64,000 nt of DNA from an uncultured Atopobiaceae bacterium (lineage in GTDB: Bacteria > Actinomycetota > Coriobacteriia > Coriobacteriales > Atopobiaceae). Within the stretch, counting starts at the first letter, position 1. Each line of letters opens with the position of its first letter. Positions 1 to 9,912 of this stretch are shown piece after piece. A program made the position numbers and the translations under genes. The stretch covers positions 124,001 through 188,000 of the forward strand of contig CALUJM010000001.1 in assembly GCA_944320975.1 (NCBI GenBank), in the 5' to 3' direction. Below the pieces are notes generated by a model that saw nothing but the letters and a program-made list of their open reading frames with translations, was not told the origin of the DNA and did no database searches.

Positions 1-1657
<1,657 letters not shown>

Positions 1658-1793
1658 GCGCTCTTCCTCCTTCGAGGCCTCGGCGAGGCCTCTCATGCGT
1701 TTCTCAACTGGGACGAGACATAAATCGGCCCAGACGTTGCAATGATAGACCTTGTGAGGCGCTGAGAAGCCCTCTGAGGCGCACTTCACGAAT

Positions 1794-2330
1794 TCAGCTA
1801 TCTTGCGACGCCGACCTCTCCCACGTCGCTCTCATGGCGCGAGAAACGCTTGCCCTCAGCCTCTCCGGCACCTGATCGCTCATGCGCTCGATCTTCTCGG
1901 CGTCTGCCGGCGCGAGCGGCGCGGGCGCGGGCCCGACGGCGCGCTCCCTTATCGCCGTCCGCGCGGCGGGCCGGTTGGACGGGAGGAACGATATCTCCTC
2001 GAAGTGCAGGCCCACACGCTCCAGGCGCGCCTGGTAGACCTCGCGGTTGGCGTTGAAGTCGGTCGCGCGGGACCGCGAGTCCACGTAGACGACCAGCGTG
2101 GGCAGGCTCTGGCGCCCGGCGGGCTCGCGGACGAAGACTCCCGTGGTGTGCGCGCGCTCGATGTCCCCGTTCACGGCGTACCAGGCGCGCCCGACGCTCC
2201 ACGTGGAACGTGCCCGACCGCCCTCGTCCAGGGCCCCGATGACCGACGAGAAGACGTCTCCCACCGCGGCAGGGCTCTCCTCGCGCCGCCGCAGATCGCG
2301 CTCGAGCTCGCTTCTCGCCTCAGCGCCCAA
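1794..2330 (-). CDS. DUF721 (DciA-like) protein between recF and gyrB
   Basis: About 178 residues. The N-terminal half (SELERDLRRREESPAAVGDVFSS, then WSVGRAWYAVNGDIERAHTTGV and LVVYVDSRSRATDF) matches the DUF721/DciA layout. In actinobacteria this gene sits between recF and gyrB, and DciA relatives help load the replicative helicase DnaB. Start: TTG at 2330, overlapping the end of recF by 11 bases, with GGAGGTGG six bases upstream inside recF. The same frame is open further upstream to an ATG at 2420, but that lies well inside recF. The C-terminal third is Ala/Pro/Arg rich. The helicase-loading role is inferred from family and place. A parS-like palindrome lies within the gene. Confidence 0.8.
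   Translation of the reverse strand: MGAEARSELERDLRRREESPAAVGDVFSSVIGALDEGGRARSTWSVGRAWYAVNGDIERAHTTGVFVREPAGRQSLPTLVVYVDSRSRATDFNANREVYQARLERVGLHFEEISFLPSNRPAARTAIRERAVGPAPAPLAPADAEKIERMSDQVPERLRASVSRAMRATWERSASQDS
2196..2209. promoter_or_regulatory. parS-like site (one mismatch) inside the DUF721 gene
   Basis: GCTCCACGTGGAAC differs at one base from the GTTCCACGTGGAAC form seen at 10677. It lies about 5 kb leftward of the origin, within the distance where ParB loading sites cluster. Its reading-frame context could also explain it by chance. Confidence 0.45.
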
Positions 2331-3408
2331 AGCTGACCACCTCCGCGGCGTCGAGCAGATCTGCCGAGAAGTACCCGAGGTTGGTGGTGGTGACCACGGT
2401 CTGGATGCCCTCGTACACATACGACATGACGGCCCCGCGCCTCGCCTCGTCGAGCTCGCTCATCACGTCGTCGAGCAGCAGCAGCGGCTGCGAGCCCAAG
2501 ATCTCGCCCGCGAGCCCCACCTCGGCCATCTTGAGGGCCAGCGCGACGCTGCGCTGCTGCCCCTGGGACCCGAAGTGGCGCGCGTCGCGGCCCTCGATGA
2601 CAAACGACACGTCGTCGCGGTGCGGGCCCACGCAGGTCTGACGGCGGCGCAGGTCCTCGTCGCGGCCGAGGGCGAGCCGCTCGGCGAGAAGGTCGCGCAG
2701 CTCGTCCCGGGTGAGGTCTCCCAGGTCGTCGCCAAGAGAGCTCACATACGAGCACTCGAGCCGCTCGCCGCCGGAGACGCGCGCGTACACCTCGGAGACG
2801 CGCGGGGCCAGCCGAGCGAACATCCTCAGCCGGGCGTGCAGCAGCGTGGCGCCGCCCAAAGACACCGAGGCGTCCCAGGCGTCGAGCAGCCCCTCGTCCG
2901 GGAACTCCTCCTTGAGCAGGCGGTTTCTCTGCTCGATCGAGCGCTGGTAGGCGAGAAGGACGTTGGCGTAGCCGCGGTTCGCCTGGCGGCCGAAGTCGTC
3001 GAGCTCGTCTCGCCTCACCGACGCCCCGCGCTTCACCAGGGCGAGGTCGTCGGGCGAGAAGATCACCGACATCAGGGCCTCGGGCATGTCGGAGGCCTGG
3101 CAGCGCTTGCCGTTTCGGTAGAAGGACCTCCTGCCCGCGACGACGTCGAGCCGGGCATCGAGCACGCGGCCGTCGCCCTCGAGCCGCGCGGCGGCGCGGG
3201 CGGACTCGGCGCCGACGCGGACGAGCTGCGCGGGCGTCGGGCGCCTGAACGACTGGCCGGACGTGAGCAGCTGCAGGGCCTCGACGGTGTTGGTCTTGCC
3301 CGCGGCGTTGGGGCCGTGGAAGACCGTGACCTCGGGCGAGAGCTCCACGTCGAGCTCCTCGAAGCTGCGGAAGTCCCTGAGCGAGAGCTGGGTGACGATG
3401 AGGCCCAT
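2320..3408 (-). CDS. recF: DNA replication/repair protein RecF
   Basis: SMC-like ATPase of the RecFOR pathway, which loads RecA at gapped DNA. 362 residues, the usual family length. The start MGLIVTQLSLRDFRSFEEL is followed by Walker A GPNAAGKTN (about residues 32-40). Near the C-terminus come the signature GSQGQQRSVALALK and Walker B LLLLDDVMSELDEARR. The ATG at 3408 begins 8 bases after the dnaN stop, so the two are probably cotranscribed. Its 3' end carries the ribosome site and TTG start of the next gene. Confidence 0.97.
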   Translation of the reverse strand: MGLIVTQLSLRDFRSFEELDVELSPEVTVFHGPNAAGKTNTVEALQLLTSGQSFRRPTPAQLVRVGAESARAAARLEGDGRVLDARLDVVAGRRSFYRNGKRCQASDMPEALMSVIFSPDDLALVKRGASVRRDELDDFGRQANRGYANVLLAYQRSIEQRNRLLKEEFPDEGLLDAWDASVSLGGATLLHARLRMFARLAPRVSEVYARVSGGERLECSYVSSLGDDLGDLTRDELRDLLAERLALGRDEDLRRRQTCVGPHRDDVSFVIEGRDARHFGSQGQQRSVALALKMAEVGLAGEILGSQPLLLLDDVMSELDEARRGAVMSYVYEGIQTVVTTTNLGYFSADLLDAAEVVSFGR

Positions 3409-3415
3409 GGGTCCC

Positions 3416-4516
3416 CTACAGGCGCACCGGCATGAGGAGGTAGAGGTAGTTCACCTTGCCGTTGCACTTGAAGATGCCCGGCTGCGTGGGGCCCTGGAGC
3501 TCGAGGCGCATCTGCTTGCTCTCCGAGACGGCATTCACGCAGTCGAAGACGTAGTGGTAGTTGAGGGCGATGGCGAGGCTCTGCCCCTCGACGCCGCACG
3601 AGATCGTCTCGGAGGACTCGCCCTGCTCGGGGGAGCGCGCCGAGAGGCTCATGAGCCCGCCATCGGCGTCGATGTCGAAGCGCACGGAGGCGTTCTGAAG
3701 GGCGATGACCGAGACGCGCTTGAGGGCCGAGGAGAACGCCGCCACGTCGAGCTCCACGGCGGTCGCGCAGCTGGGCGGGAGCAGCTGCTTGTAGTCGGGG
3801 AAGTTGCCCTCTATGCGGCGGGAGACGAAGGTCGTGTTTCCGAAGCTGAACACGATCTGGTTCTCCGTGGTGCCGATGGAGACGACGTCGGTCATCGACG
3901 GCATCGTGAGGACGTCGTGGAAGACCGTGCCGGGCACGATGGCGCGGAAGGCCTCGCCCGCGGCGGCCTCGACGGAGGAGTCGCAGACCGCGAGGCGGAA
4001 GGAGTCGGTGGCAACGAGCCTGATCGTGTTGTCCTCGACGGTCAGCAGGATGCCCTGGAGGATGGGACGGGAGGTCTCCTTGGACGTCACGCGGTAGACC
4101 TTGTCCACCATACGGGAGAGCAGGTCGCTCGGCAGCTCGATGGTGCGGTCGGCCTCGACCTCGGGGAAGCCCGCCCAGTCGGCCGGGTTGAGCGTGTTCA
4201 GGCGGAAGGTGGACTTCTCGCACGAGATCGTCAGGGTGCGCCCCGACCCCTCGAAGGTGACCGCGGCGTCGGAGAGGTTCTTGACGATGTTGGTGAGCAC
4301 CTTGCCGGAGACCACGGCCTCGCCGGGCTCCTCGACGTTGGCGGGGATGAGGTGCCTGATCGAGATCGTGAGGTTGTTGGTCTGGAACTCGAGGGTGCCC
4401 TCGGCGGCGCGGACGTAGATGCCGGAGAGGATGGGGAGCGTGGAGTTTGCCCCCATGCCCTTGGCCACGACGGTGAGGGCCTTCATGAGGGAGGACTGGC
4501 TGACGGTGAACTTCAT
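3416..4516 (-). CDS. dnaN: DNA polymerase III beta sliding clamp
   Basis: Processivity clamp that encircles DNA and tethers polymerase III. 366 residues with the canonical N-terminus MKFTVSQSSLMKALTVVAKG. The three-repeat clamp fold ends in YNYHYVFDCVNA-like and YLLMPVRL sequences, the latter typical of a clamp C-terminus (…MPVRL). It follows dnaA across a 238-base gap with DnaA-box-like sequence and is tightly followed by recF, the standard origin-proximal order. Confidence 0.97.
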   Translation of the reverse strand: MKFTVSQSSLMKALTVVAKGMGANSTLPILSGIYVRAAEGTLEFQTNNLTISIRHLIPANVEEPGEAVVSGKVLTNIVKNLSDAAVTFEGSGRTLTISCEKSTFRLNTLNPADWAGFPEVEADRTIELPSDLLSRMVDKVYRVTSKETSRPILQGILLTVEDNTIRLVATDSFRLAVCDSSVEAAAGEAFRAIVPGTVFHDVLTMPSMTDVVSIGTTENQIVFSFGNTTFVSRRIEGNFPDYKQLLPPSCATAVELDVAAFSSALKRVSVIALQNASVRFDIDADGGLMSLSARSPEQGESSETISCGVEGQSLAIALNYHYVFDCVNAVSESKQMRLELQGPTQPGIFKCNGKVNYLYLLMPVRL

Positions 4517-4754
4517 CTGAGACCCCTTCTCTTATCTATAGATAGATACAAAAGGACAGTAGTAGTAATAGGGTGTGTCGATAAGAACAAAACTTCCTGA
4601 ATCCCCAGATGAAGGGGCTCGTGAGAAGGACGCGGAAGGTGCGCTCCCCATCATCTCGCTCAACCTCTCGGGGACTGTTGAAAACTTCTTCGACTTCTCC
4701 GGGCGACTTTTCTCCCTCTCTCGACAGCTCTTCTACAGGTTCTTCAGCAGGGCG
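4517..4754. other. dnaA-dnaN intergenic region with DnaA-box-like nonamers
   Basis: 238 bases without a gene. On the complement it holds TTATCGACA (4576-4584) and TTTTCAACA (4676-4684), each close to the TTATCCACA DnaA-box consensus. The segment 4530-4590 is AT-rich. This position is the classical actinobacterial oriC site, but only two nonamers are visible. A second candidate lies at 7391-7725, so the true unwinding site is unresolved. Confidence 0.5.
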
Positions 4755-6308
4755 CTACAGGTTGCCGGTGATCGACTCGCGCAGGGTCATGAGCCGGTCG
4801 TAGAACGCCTTGTCGTCACGCTTGGCCTCGTCGACCACGCTGATGCTGTGCATGATCGTGGCGTGGCTCCTGCCCCCGAAGTGCTTGCCGATGTCGGCGA
4901 GGGTCCTGTCGCAGAGCTCGCGCGAGAGCCAGATGGCGACGTGGCGCGCCTCCATGAGGCCCTTGTGGCGCTTGTTGCCCACGAGGCTCGTGTGGTCGAT
5001 GTCGTAGTACTTCTCGACGGCCTTCTGGACGTCCTCTATCGAGATGGTCCGCATGGAGGAGGGCCAGCACTCCTTCGCGATGCCCTCGATCTCGGCGCGG
5101 GCCATCTCCCCGCCGCGCGCCTCGGCCGCCGTGGCCGCGAACAGGCACCTCTGGCAGAAGCCCTCGATGACGCGGATGTTGGTGCCCGCGAGCTCGGCCA
5201 TGTAGCTCATGGCGTCGGGAGGGACGGTCCCGGAGAGCGCCGGAACGTTCTCCCGCTCGGCGTCCTCCCTCATCCGCTCGCAGAAGGCCTCGATCAGGCG
5301 GAGCTTGAGCTCGTAGCTGGGGACCTGGATGGGGGTCGTGAAGCCCGAGCTCAGACGGCTCGTCACGCGCTCGTCGAAGCCGTCTTTGCCCATGCCGAGC
5401 TGGGCCGGGGTGCGGTCGGCGGCGAGCACGATCTGCTTGCCGTTGCCGATGAGCTCGTTGAAGGTGTCGAAGAAGAACCCGAGCGTGCCGGCCTTTCCCG
5501 CCATCTTCTGTATGTCGTCGATGATGAGCACGTCGATGTCGGCGTAGTTCTGCCGCAGGACCGATGCTGCGGAGCGCTCGGAGTGGCGCATGGCCTCGGT
5601 GTAGTCGGTGATGAAGCTCGAGGCGTCGCGGTAGACGCACAGGCGCGAGGGGTCGTTGCGTGCGATGTAGTTCTGGATGGCGCGCAGGAGGTGCGTCTTG
5701 CCCAGACCGCTCTTGCCGTAGATGAACAGCGGGTTGTACGTGCTGTTCATGCCGTTTGCCACCTGCAGGGCCGCCTGATAGGCGATGTCGTTCTCGTCGC
5801 CGCGGACGAAGCGCTCGAAGGTGAGCTTGGACGTCGCGTCGGAGATCTCCTCGACGAGGGGGTTGCGCGCCCGCCTGCGCCGGTTCTCCTCCTCGCGCAC
5901 CCGCTCGGCCCGGCGCTCGTCCCAGGTGTCCTCCACGATGCTCCTGGGGGTCGAGAGCGGGGCGTCGCCGGTCTCGGCGTTCCACGCGGCGACCTCCTCA
6001 CGGGACATGCTCGACCGCGCGGGCGCCTGCTCGGCCCTCGACGGGGACGGCGAGAACGAGATCTCGAGCCTCATGGGCTCGAAGGCGGCCTGCGTGAGGC
6101 ACTCCTCGACGACCGCTGCGTTCTTGGAGACGGTCTTGAGCACGAGGCGCATCGGCGTGGTGATCTTCAGCACGCCGCCCTCCATGCTCACGGGCGTGCA
6201 GTTGCGCAGCATGGCCAGCACGGACTCCGGAAGGCCGCGCTGGTCGGAGAGAAGGTCGAGGGTGTCCTGCCAGAGGGCCTCGGCATCGGATTCGAGGGAG
6301 AGTTCCAT
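4755..6308 (-). CDS. dnaA: Chromosomal replication initiator DnaA
   Basis: Binds DnaA boxes and opens oriC. 517 residues. Domain I occupies about residues 1-85. An Arg/Glu-rich linker (about 88-150) is followed by an AAA+ domain with Walker A GKSGLGKT at 198-205 and Walker B LIIDDIQK near 261-268. The C-terminal DNA-binding domain carries the signature GGRSHATIMHSISVV. Start ATG at 6308. The upstream 60 bases contain a TATACT -10 box and two DnaA-box-like nonamers, so autoregulation is likely. Confidence 0.98.
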   Translation of the reverse strand: MELSLESDAEALWQDTLDLLSDQRGLPESVLAMLRNCTPVSMEGGVLKITTPMRLVLKTVSKNAAVVEECLTQAAFEPMRLEISFSPSPSRAEQAPARSSMSREEVAAWNAETGDAPLSTPRSIVEDTWDERRAERVREEENRRRRARNPLVEEISDATSKLTFERFVRGDENDIAYQAALQVANGMNSTYNPLFIYGKSGLGKTHLLRAIQNYIARNDPSRLCVYRDASSFITDYTEAMRHSERSAASVLRQNYADIDVLIIDDIQKMAGKAGTLGFFFDTFNELIGNGKQIVLAADRTPAQLGMGKDGFDERVTSRLSSGFTTPIQVPSYELKLRLIEAFCERMREDAERENVPALSGTVPPDAMSYMAELAGTNIRVIEGFCQRCLFAATAAEARGGEMARAEIEGIAKECWPSSMRTISIEDVQKAVEKYYDIDHTSLVGNKRHKGLMEARHVAIWLSRELCDRTLADIGKHFGGRSHATIMHSISVVDEAKRDDKAFYDRLMTLRESITGNL

Positions 6309-6326
6309 GGGCTCCGCATTCCACGT

Positions 6327-6367
6327 TGTTGAAAAACAGTGCCCACCAGTATAGCGATTGTTGATAA
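6327..6367 (-). promoter_or_regulatory. dnaA promoter with two DnaA-box-like sites
   Basis: On the complement, TATACT (6348-6353) sits about 40 bases before the dnaA ATG. TTATCAACA (6359-6367) lies immediately upstream of it and TTTTCAACA (6327-6335) downstream. Sites bracketing the -10 box fit repression of dnaA by its own product, as known in other bacteria. No good -35 is visible. Confidence 0.5.
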
Positions 6368-6397
6368 CTCAGCCCGCCCGTTCCGCGAGCGGCGCGG

Positions 6398-7390
6398 TCA
6401 GGCGCCGCCGAGGCTCCGGCCGAATTCGGTCAGCCGGTACTTCTGGCCGCGCTTGAGGGCGATTCCCTGGGCGGAGAGGGTCGAGAGGGTGCGGGACCAC
6501 GTCGCCGCGGACGATCCGAATGCCCTCACGAGGTCGGTGGGACCCGCCTCCCCGCGCTCGACGAGCAGGCCGAGCGCCTGGGTGCCGCGCTCGTCGAGGC
6601 GCACGGGCGGCTCGGGGGCCGGTCCCTGGGCGGGCATGGATGGTGCTCCCCACGCGGGCGCGCCCTGCGTCGGCACTGCCCCAACCTGCTGGTAGGGATA
6701 TGCCGGCTGGGCGTAGGGCTGCTGGTAGGAGGGCATGAACGGCTGCGGCTGTGGATTATATGCCACAGTCTGCTGCCACGGGGAGACGGCCGCCTGAGGC
6801 CATCCCCAGGCCGGGGGCGCCTGCGGCGCGAGGTCCCTCTCGGCCGGCTCCTCCTGCGCCCCGGTCACGGCCCGGGCGTCCTCGGCGGGGTGCATGGAGA
6901 TGGTGACGACGGTCCCTCCCGAGATGTTGTCCTCTATCTCGAGGCTCCCGCCATGGTCGACCATGTACTGCTGGGCGTAGGGCAGACCCGACCCCACCCC
7001 GCGGATGTAGTGGCGCATCTCCTCGGTCGCGGAGGTCGTCCCGTACTCGAGGGCGCGGGACTTCTCCTGGATACCGGGGCCCTGGTCGGAGAAGCGGATG
7101 GTGTCTCCCCCGTCGAGGATGGTGATCGTCGGGGCCTCGAAGTAGGCGTGGACGAAGTTCTCCACGATCTCCCTGATGACCATGAAGGGGATCGACCCGC
7201 CCTGCTCGCGGGAGAGGCGGCTGACGGCGGCGGTGATCTCCTCGAGGTATCCGCGGACGTCTGTGGGCTCGATCACGACGACCCTCGGGGCGGCGGACGT
7301 GTCGTCGTAGACGGCGATGCGCGCCGGCTTGGTCACCCTGAGGCCGTCTGCGCCCTCCCCCTCGACGAAGGGATAGAAGTCGCGGGCCAT
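6398..7390 (-). CDS. GHKL-type ATPase fused to a winged-helix domain, next to dnaA
   Basis: 330 residues. Residues about 40-170 form a histidine-kinase-like ATPase: N-box REIVENFVHAY at 73-83, G1 box DQGPGI at 102-107, G2 box GVGSGLPYAQQY at 131-142. There is no phospho-accepting histidine domain, which resembles anti-sigma/SpoIIAB-type ATPases. A Pro/Gln/Tyr-rich linker (about 170-265) follows. The C-terminal 65 residues (RGTQALGLLVERGEAGPTDL, then SRTLSTLSAQGIALKRG) look like a winged helix. It lies between dnaA and the likely origin. An origin- or stress-linked regulator is inferred; no function is known to me. Confidence 0.75.
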   Translation of the reverse strand: MARDFYPFVEGEGADGLRVTKPARIAVYDDTSAAPRVVVIEPTDVRGYLEEITAAVSRLSREQGGSIPFMVIREIVENFVHAYFEAPTITILDGGDTIRFSDQGPGIQEKSRALEYGTTSATEEMRHYIRGVGSGLPYAQQYMVDHGGSLEIEDNISGGTVVTISMHPAEDARAVTGAQEEPAERDLAPQAPPAWGWPQAAVSPWQQTVAYNPQPQPFMPSYQQPYAQPAYPYQQVGAVPTQGAPAWGAPSMPAQGPAPEPPVRLDERGTQALGLLVERGEAGPTDLVRAFGSSAATWSRTLSTLSAQGIALKRGQKYRLTEFGRSLGGA

Positions 7391-7725
7391 GTCCGCCCCC
7401 TTTCGACAATCCTTCTACGCATGTACAAAACTTTTCACTGAGAATTCGATGTTGACGAAAGTTTTCAACAACCGATAAAAACATGTCGAAAACTGGGACG
7501 AATCACGTGAAAGCTGTTGGAAAAGAATAGCATTACGGCGGCAACTTTCACGATTATGCAAAGTTGGATTCTTTTGGTTTCATCGTCGTTGGAAGATTCC
7601 CGTGGTTTTTCGTGGTCTTCCGTGAAGAATCTTGTGAGGATAAATTGACAGCTCAGGGGCAAGACCCTTACAATCTCTGAGCTTATTCAGAAGGATGTCT
7701 ATACCCACAACCGGGAGGAATAGCT
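7391..7725. other. Candidate oriC: AT-rich gap at the strand switch
   Basis: 335 bases separate the leftward ATPase gene from rightward rpmH, exactly where the two replichores diverge. They are clearly AT-richer than the flanks. The segment holds TTTTCAACA (7462-7470), TTTTCGACA on the complement (7484-7492) and a shorter TTTCGACA near 7401. The 3' part holds the rpmH promoter. With the dnaA-dnaN gap it could form a bipartite origin, as in Bacillus-type layouts. A weak parS-like GAATCACGTGAAAG lies near 7500. Confidence 0.55.
7645..7674 (+). promoter_or_regulatory. Promoter of the rpmH operon
   Basis: Perfect -35 TTGACA at 7645-7650, 18-base spacer, and TACAAT at 7669-7674. This is the clearest sigma-70-type promoter in the window, about 50 bases ahead of rpmH. 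Confidence 0.8.
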
Positions 7726-7860
7726 ATGAAGCGCACCTATCAGCCCAACAAGCGCAAGCGCGCCACCACCCACGGGTTCCGTGCCCGCATGGCCACCAAG
7801 GGCGGCCGCGCCGTCCTGGCCCGCCGTCGCGCCAAGGGCCGCAAGCGTCTCACCGTCTAG
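7726..7860 (+). CDS. rpmH: 50S ribosomal protein L34
   Basis: 44-residue, very basic ribosomal protein beginning [20 protein letters not shown] with the family core [20 protein letters not shown]. Ribosome site GGGAGGAA lies just upstream of ATG 7726. First gene of the rightward rpmH-rnpA-yidD-yidC-jag series; the short spacing to rnpA implies a shared transcript. Confidence 0.98.
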   Translation: MKRTYQPNKRKRATTHGFRARMATKGGRAVLARRRAKGRKRLTV

Positions 7861-7869
7861 CAAACAGCG

Positions 7870-8190
7870 TTGAAGACCATCAAGTCCAAGAGAGATTTTG
7901 AGAGGGTCTTCTCACGCGGGAGGCGCTACAACGACAGTCTCCTGCGAATCAGAGTGGCTGGTCACGACGAGGGCGTCCCGGGAAGGGTCGCCTTCGTCGC
8001 TGCCAAGCGGCTTGGGAACGCCGTCTTCAGGAACAGGTGCAAGCGGGTCCTGCGTGAGGCCGCCCGCGCGTGCGCCCTTCCGAGGGACGGCTTCGACGTA
8101 ATTCTCTTCTCGACGTCTCGCACCCACGACAGCTCCCCGGAGCAGGTCGCGGAGGCGCTGAGGAGGCTCCTCGGCAGGGCGGGGGTCTAG
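7870..8190 (+). CDS. rnpA: Ribonuclease P protein component
   Basis: 106-residue protein partner of the RNase P RNA, which matures tRNA 5' ends. Start is TTG at 7870, giving MKTIKSKRDFERVFSRGRR. The conserved Arg-rich helix RLGNAVFRNRCKRVLREA is the family signature. The stop at 8190 abuts the GTG of yidD at 8191, so translation is probably coupled. No RNase P RNA gene is seen in this window. Confidence 0.95.
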   Translation: MKTIKSKRDFERVFSRGRRYNDSLLRIRVAGHDEGVPGRVAFVAAKRLGNAVFRNRCKRVLREAARACALPRDGFDVILFSTSRTHDSSPEQVAEALRRLLGRAGV

Positions 8191-8409
8191 GTGGCCGCTG
8201 GCGCCCATGCGGCGCTCGCGGCCATTCGCTTCTACCAGAGGCGGATCTCCCCTCTTTTCGGGGCGCGCTGCATCTACGTCCCCACCTGCTCGGAGTATGC
8301 CGCCCAGGCCATCGCCCGCCACGGGCTGTGCCGGGGAAGCTGGCTGGCCCTTCGCAGGATCTGCAGGTGTCACCCGCTGCACAGAGGTGGATATGATCCC
8401 GTCCCCTGA
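8191..8409 (+). CDS. yidD: Membrane protein insertion efficiency factor YidD
   Basis: 72 residues with nearly every conserved family position: [29 protein letters not shown] and a C-terminal [15 protein letters not shown]. The start is GTG directly after the rnpA stop. Family members are small inner-face membrane proteins that assist YidC-dependent insertion. The neighbour is yidC, 20 bases downstream. Confidence 0.95.
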   Translation: MAAGAHAALAAIRFYQRRISPLFGARCIYVPTCSEYAAQAIARHGLCRGSWLALRRICRCHPLHRGGYDPVP

Positions 8410-8429
8410 CGGGGCGGAGCGGAGGAAGC

Positions 8430-9188
8430 ATGTGGGAATGGTTCATTGATTTTCTAACGCAGGTGCTCGCCGGCATCGAGGGCGTCGTCGGGGACTGGGG
8501 CCTGGCCGTCATCATCCTGACGGTCATCATCAGGCTCCTGCTCACGCCGCTCATGGCGCACTCGACCAAGTCGACCGCGCGCATGCAGGTGATGCAGCCC
8601 AAGCTCCAGGAGATCCAGGAGCGCTACGCCGACGACCCTGAGCGCCAGGCCGAGGAGCTCCGCAAGATGTACGCGGAGATGAAGTTCAACCCGCTGGGCG
8701 GCTGCCTGCCCATCTTCCTGCAGATGCCGGTCTTCTTCGGCCTGTTCACCGTCGCGCGCGAGGTTCCCGCCGACGCGTGCTTCTTCAGCATCCTGCCCTC
8801 CATCGCCCAGTCCGCCCAGTCCGTCCTCGACGCGAGCGGCATCCAGGCGGCGATTCCCTACATCCTGTTCGACGTCCTCTTCGGCGTCCTCACGTTCATC
8901 CCGATGATCATGAACGTCTCGACGCAGTCCGAGGCCCAGAAGAGCCAGACCATGATCATGGGCGGCGTCATGGCCCTCATGATGCTGTGGTTCGGCTGGG
9001 GCGTCCCCGCGGCTGTCCTGCTCTACTACGTGACCTCGTCGCTGTGGCAGGTCGTCCAGCAGAAGGTCATCACCCAGCGCGTCATGGAGAAGGCCAAGGC
9101 CGAGGCCGAGGCCGAGGCGGCCAACCGTCCGGTCGAGGTCGACGTGGTCCGCAAGGAGAAGAAGGCCCGTCCCCACAAGAAGAACTAA
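8430..9188 (+). CDS. yidC: Membrane protein insertase YidC/OxaA
   Basis: 252 residues, the short Gram-positive form without a large periplasmic domain. It has five hydrophobic stretches, the conserved Arg in VIIRLLLTPL, the cytoplasmic hairpin QPKLQEIQERYADDPERQAE, and FNPLGGCLPIFLQMPVFFGL. The C-terminal tail is Lys/Arg rich (KKARPHKKN), typical for ribosome docking. The protein lacks an obvious lipobox. It inserts membrane proteins alone or with SecYEG. Confidence 0.96.
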   Translation: MWEWFIDFLTQVLAGIEGVVGDWGLAVIILTVIIRLLLTPLMAHSTKSTARMQVMQPKLQEIQERYADDPERQAEELRKMYAEMKFNPLGGCLPIFLQMPVFFGLFTVAREVPADACFFSILPSIAQSAQSVLDASGIQAAIPYILFDVLFGVLTFIPMIMNVSTQSEAQKSQTMIMGGVMALMMLWFGWGVPAAVLLYYVTSSLWQVVQQKVITQRVMEKAKAEAEAEAANRPVEVDVVRKEKKARPHKKN

Positions 9189-9237
9189 ATTTAGTATTAT
9201 TAATATTTAATTCTACTTTATATAGTTGGAGGTTCAT

Positions 9238-9810
9238 ATGGAGGAAGAGATTATCGAGAACTCGGGGGCCGCGCCTGTCGAGAACGAGCCCCAGGACGAT
9301 TTCTCCTCCATTCGCGAGCACTACGAGGCCGGCGAGGCCCTGACTGACGACGAGATGGACGCTATCGCCGACCTCGCTGTCAGCTACCTCAAGGAGATTC
9401 TCGCGCTCTTCGGCGAGACGTCCTCCTCCATCGACGAGTACGACGGTCAGGAGGGCGAGCTCATCCTCGACGTCAACGGCGGCGACCTCGCCGTGCTCAT
9501 CGGCCGCCACGGCCGCACGCTCGACGCGCTCCAGATGGTGCTCACCTCCCTGCTCAGCAGCAGGATCAAGTTCTACTACCCCGTCGTCGTGGACATCGAG
9601 GGATACAAGAACCGCAGGAAGAAGAAGATTCAGGACCTGGCCCGCTCCTCCGCTGCCCGTGCCAAGAAGCGCCACGGCAAGGTGTCCCTCGCCCCGATGA
9701 ACGCCTACGAGCGCCGTCTCGTCCATCTCGCGCTCCTGGGAGACGAAGGGGTCGTGACCCACTCCGAGGGAGAGGACCCCGAGCGCCACGTGGTCATCAC
9801 CGCCGTCTAG
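9238..9810 (+). CDS. jag: Jag/KhpB-type RNA-binding protein (KH-R3H)
   Basis: 190 residues. An acidic N-terminus is followed by a KH domain around GGDLAVLIGRHGRTLDALQ and a C-terminal R3H domain with MNAYERRLVHLALLGD and EGEDPERHVVI. Start ATG 9238 is preceded by TTGGAGG. An in-frame TTG at 9226 is part of that ribosome site and is rejected. The 49-base gap upstream is strikingly AT-rich and may hold an internal promoter. Family members bind RNA and affect cell elongation; in this operon the gene normally follows yidC. Confidence 0.93.
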   Translation: MEEEIIENSGAAPVENEPQDDFSSIREHYEAGEALTDDEMDAIADLAVSYLKEILALFGETSSSIDEYDGQEGELILDVNGGDLAVLIGRHGRTLDALQMVLTSLLSSRIKFYYPVVVDIEGYKNRRKKKIQDLARSSAARAKKRHGKVSLAPMNAYERRLVHLALLGDEGVVTHSEGEDPERHVVITAV

Positions 9811-9840
9811 GGACAGGCGCCGCGACACATGGTATCGTCA

Positions 9841-9870
9841 AGGGAGGGCATGCGCTCTCCCTTTTTCTTT
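9841..9870 (+). terminator. Intrinsic terminator after jag
   Basis: Stem AGGGAG (9841-9846) pairs with CTCCCT (9857-9862) and runs into TTTTTCTTTT. It closes the rpmH-jag unit ahead of rsmG. Confidence 0.7.
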
Positions 9871-9912
9871 TGCCAATTTCTTTTGATGCGTGACTTTTTG
9901 TCAGGAGGGTCA

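Noticed and set aside
7499-7512. GAATCACGTGAAAG as a fourth parS
   Set aside because: Three mismatches from the consensus; mentioned only in the origin entry.
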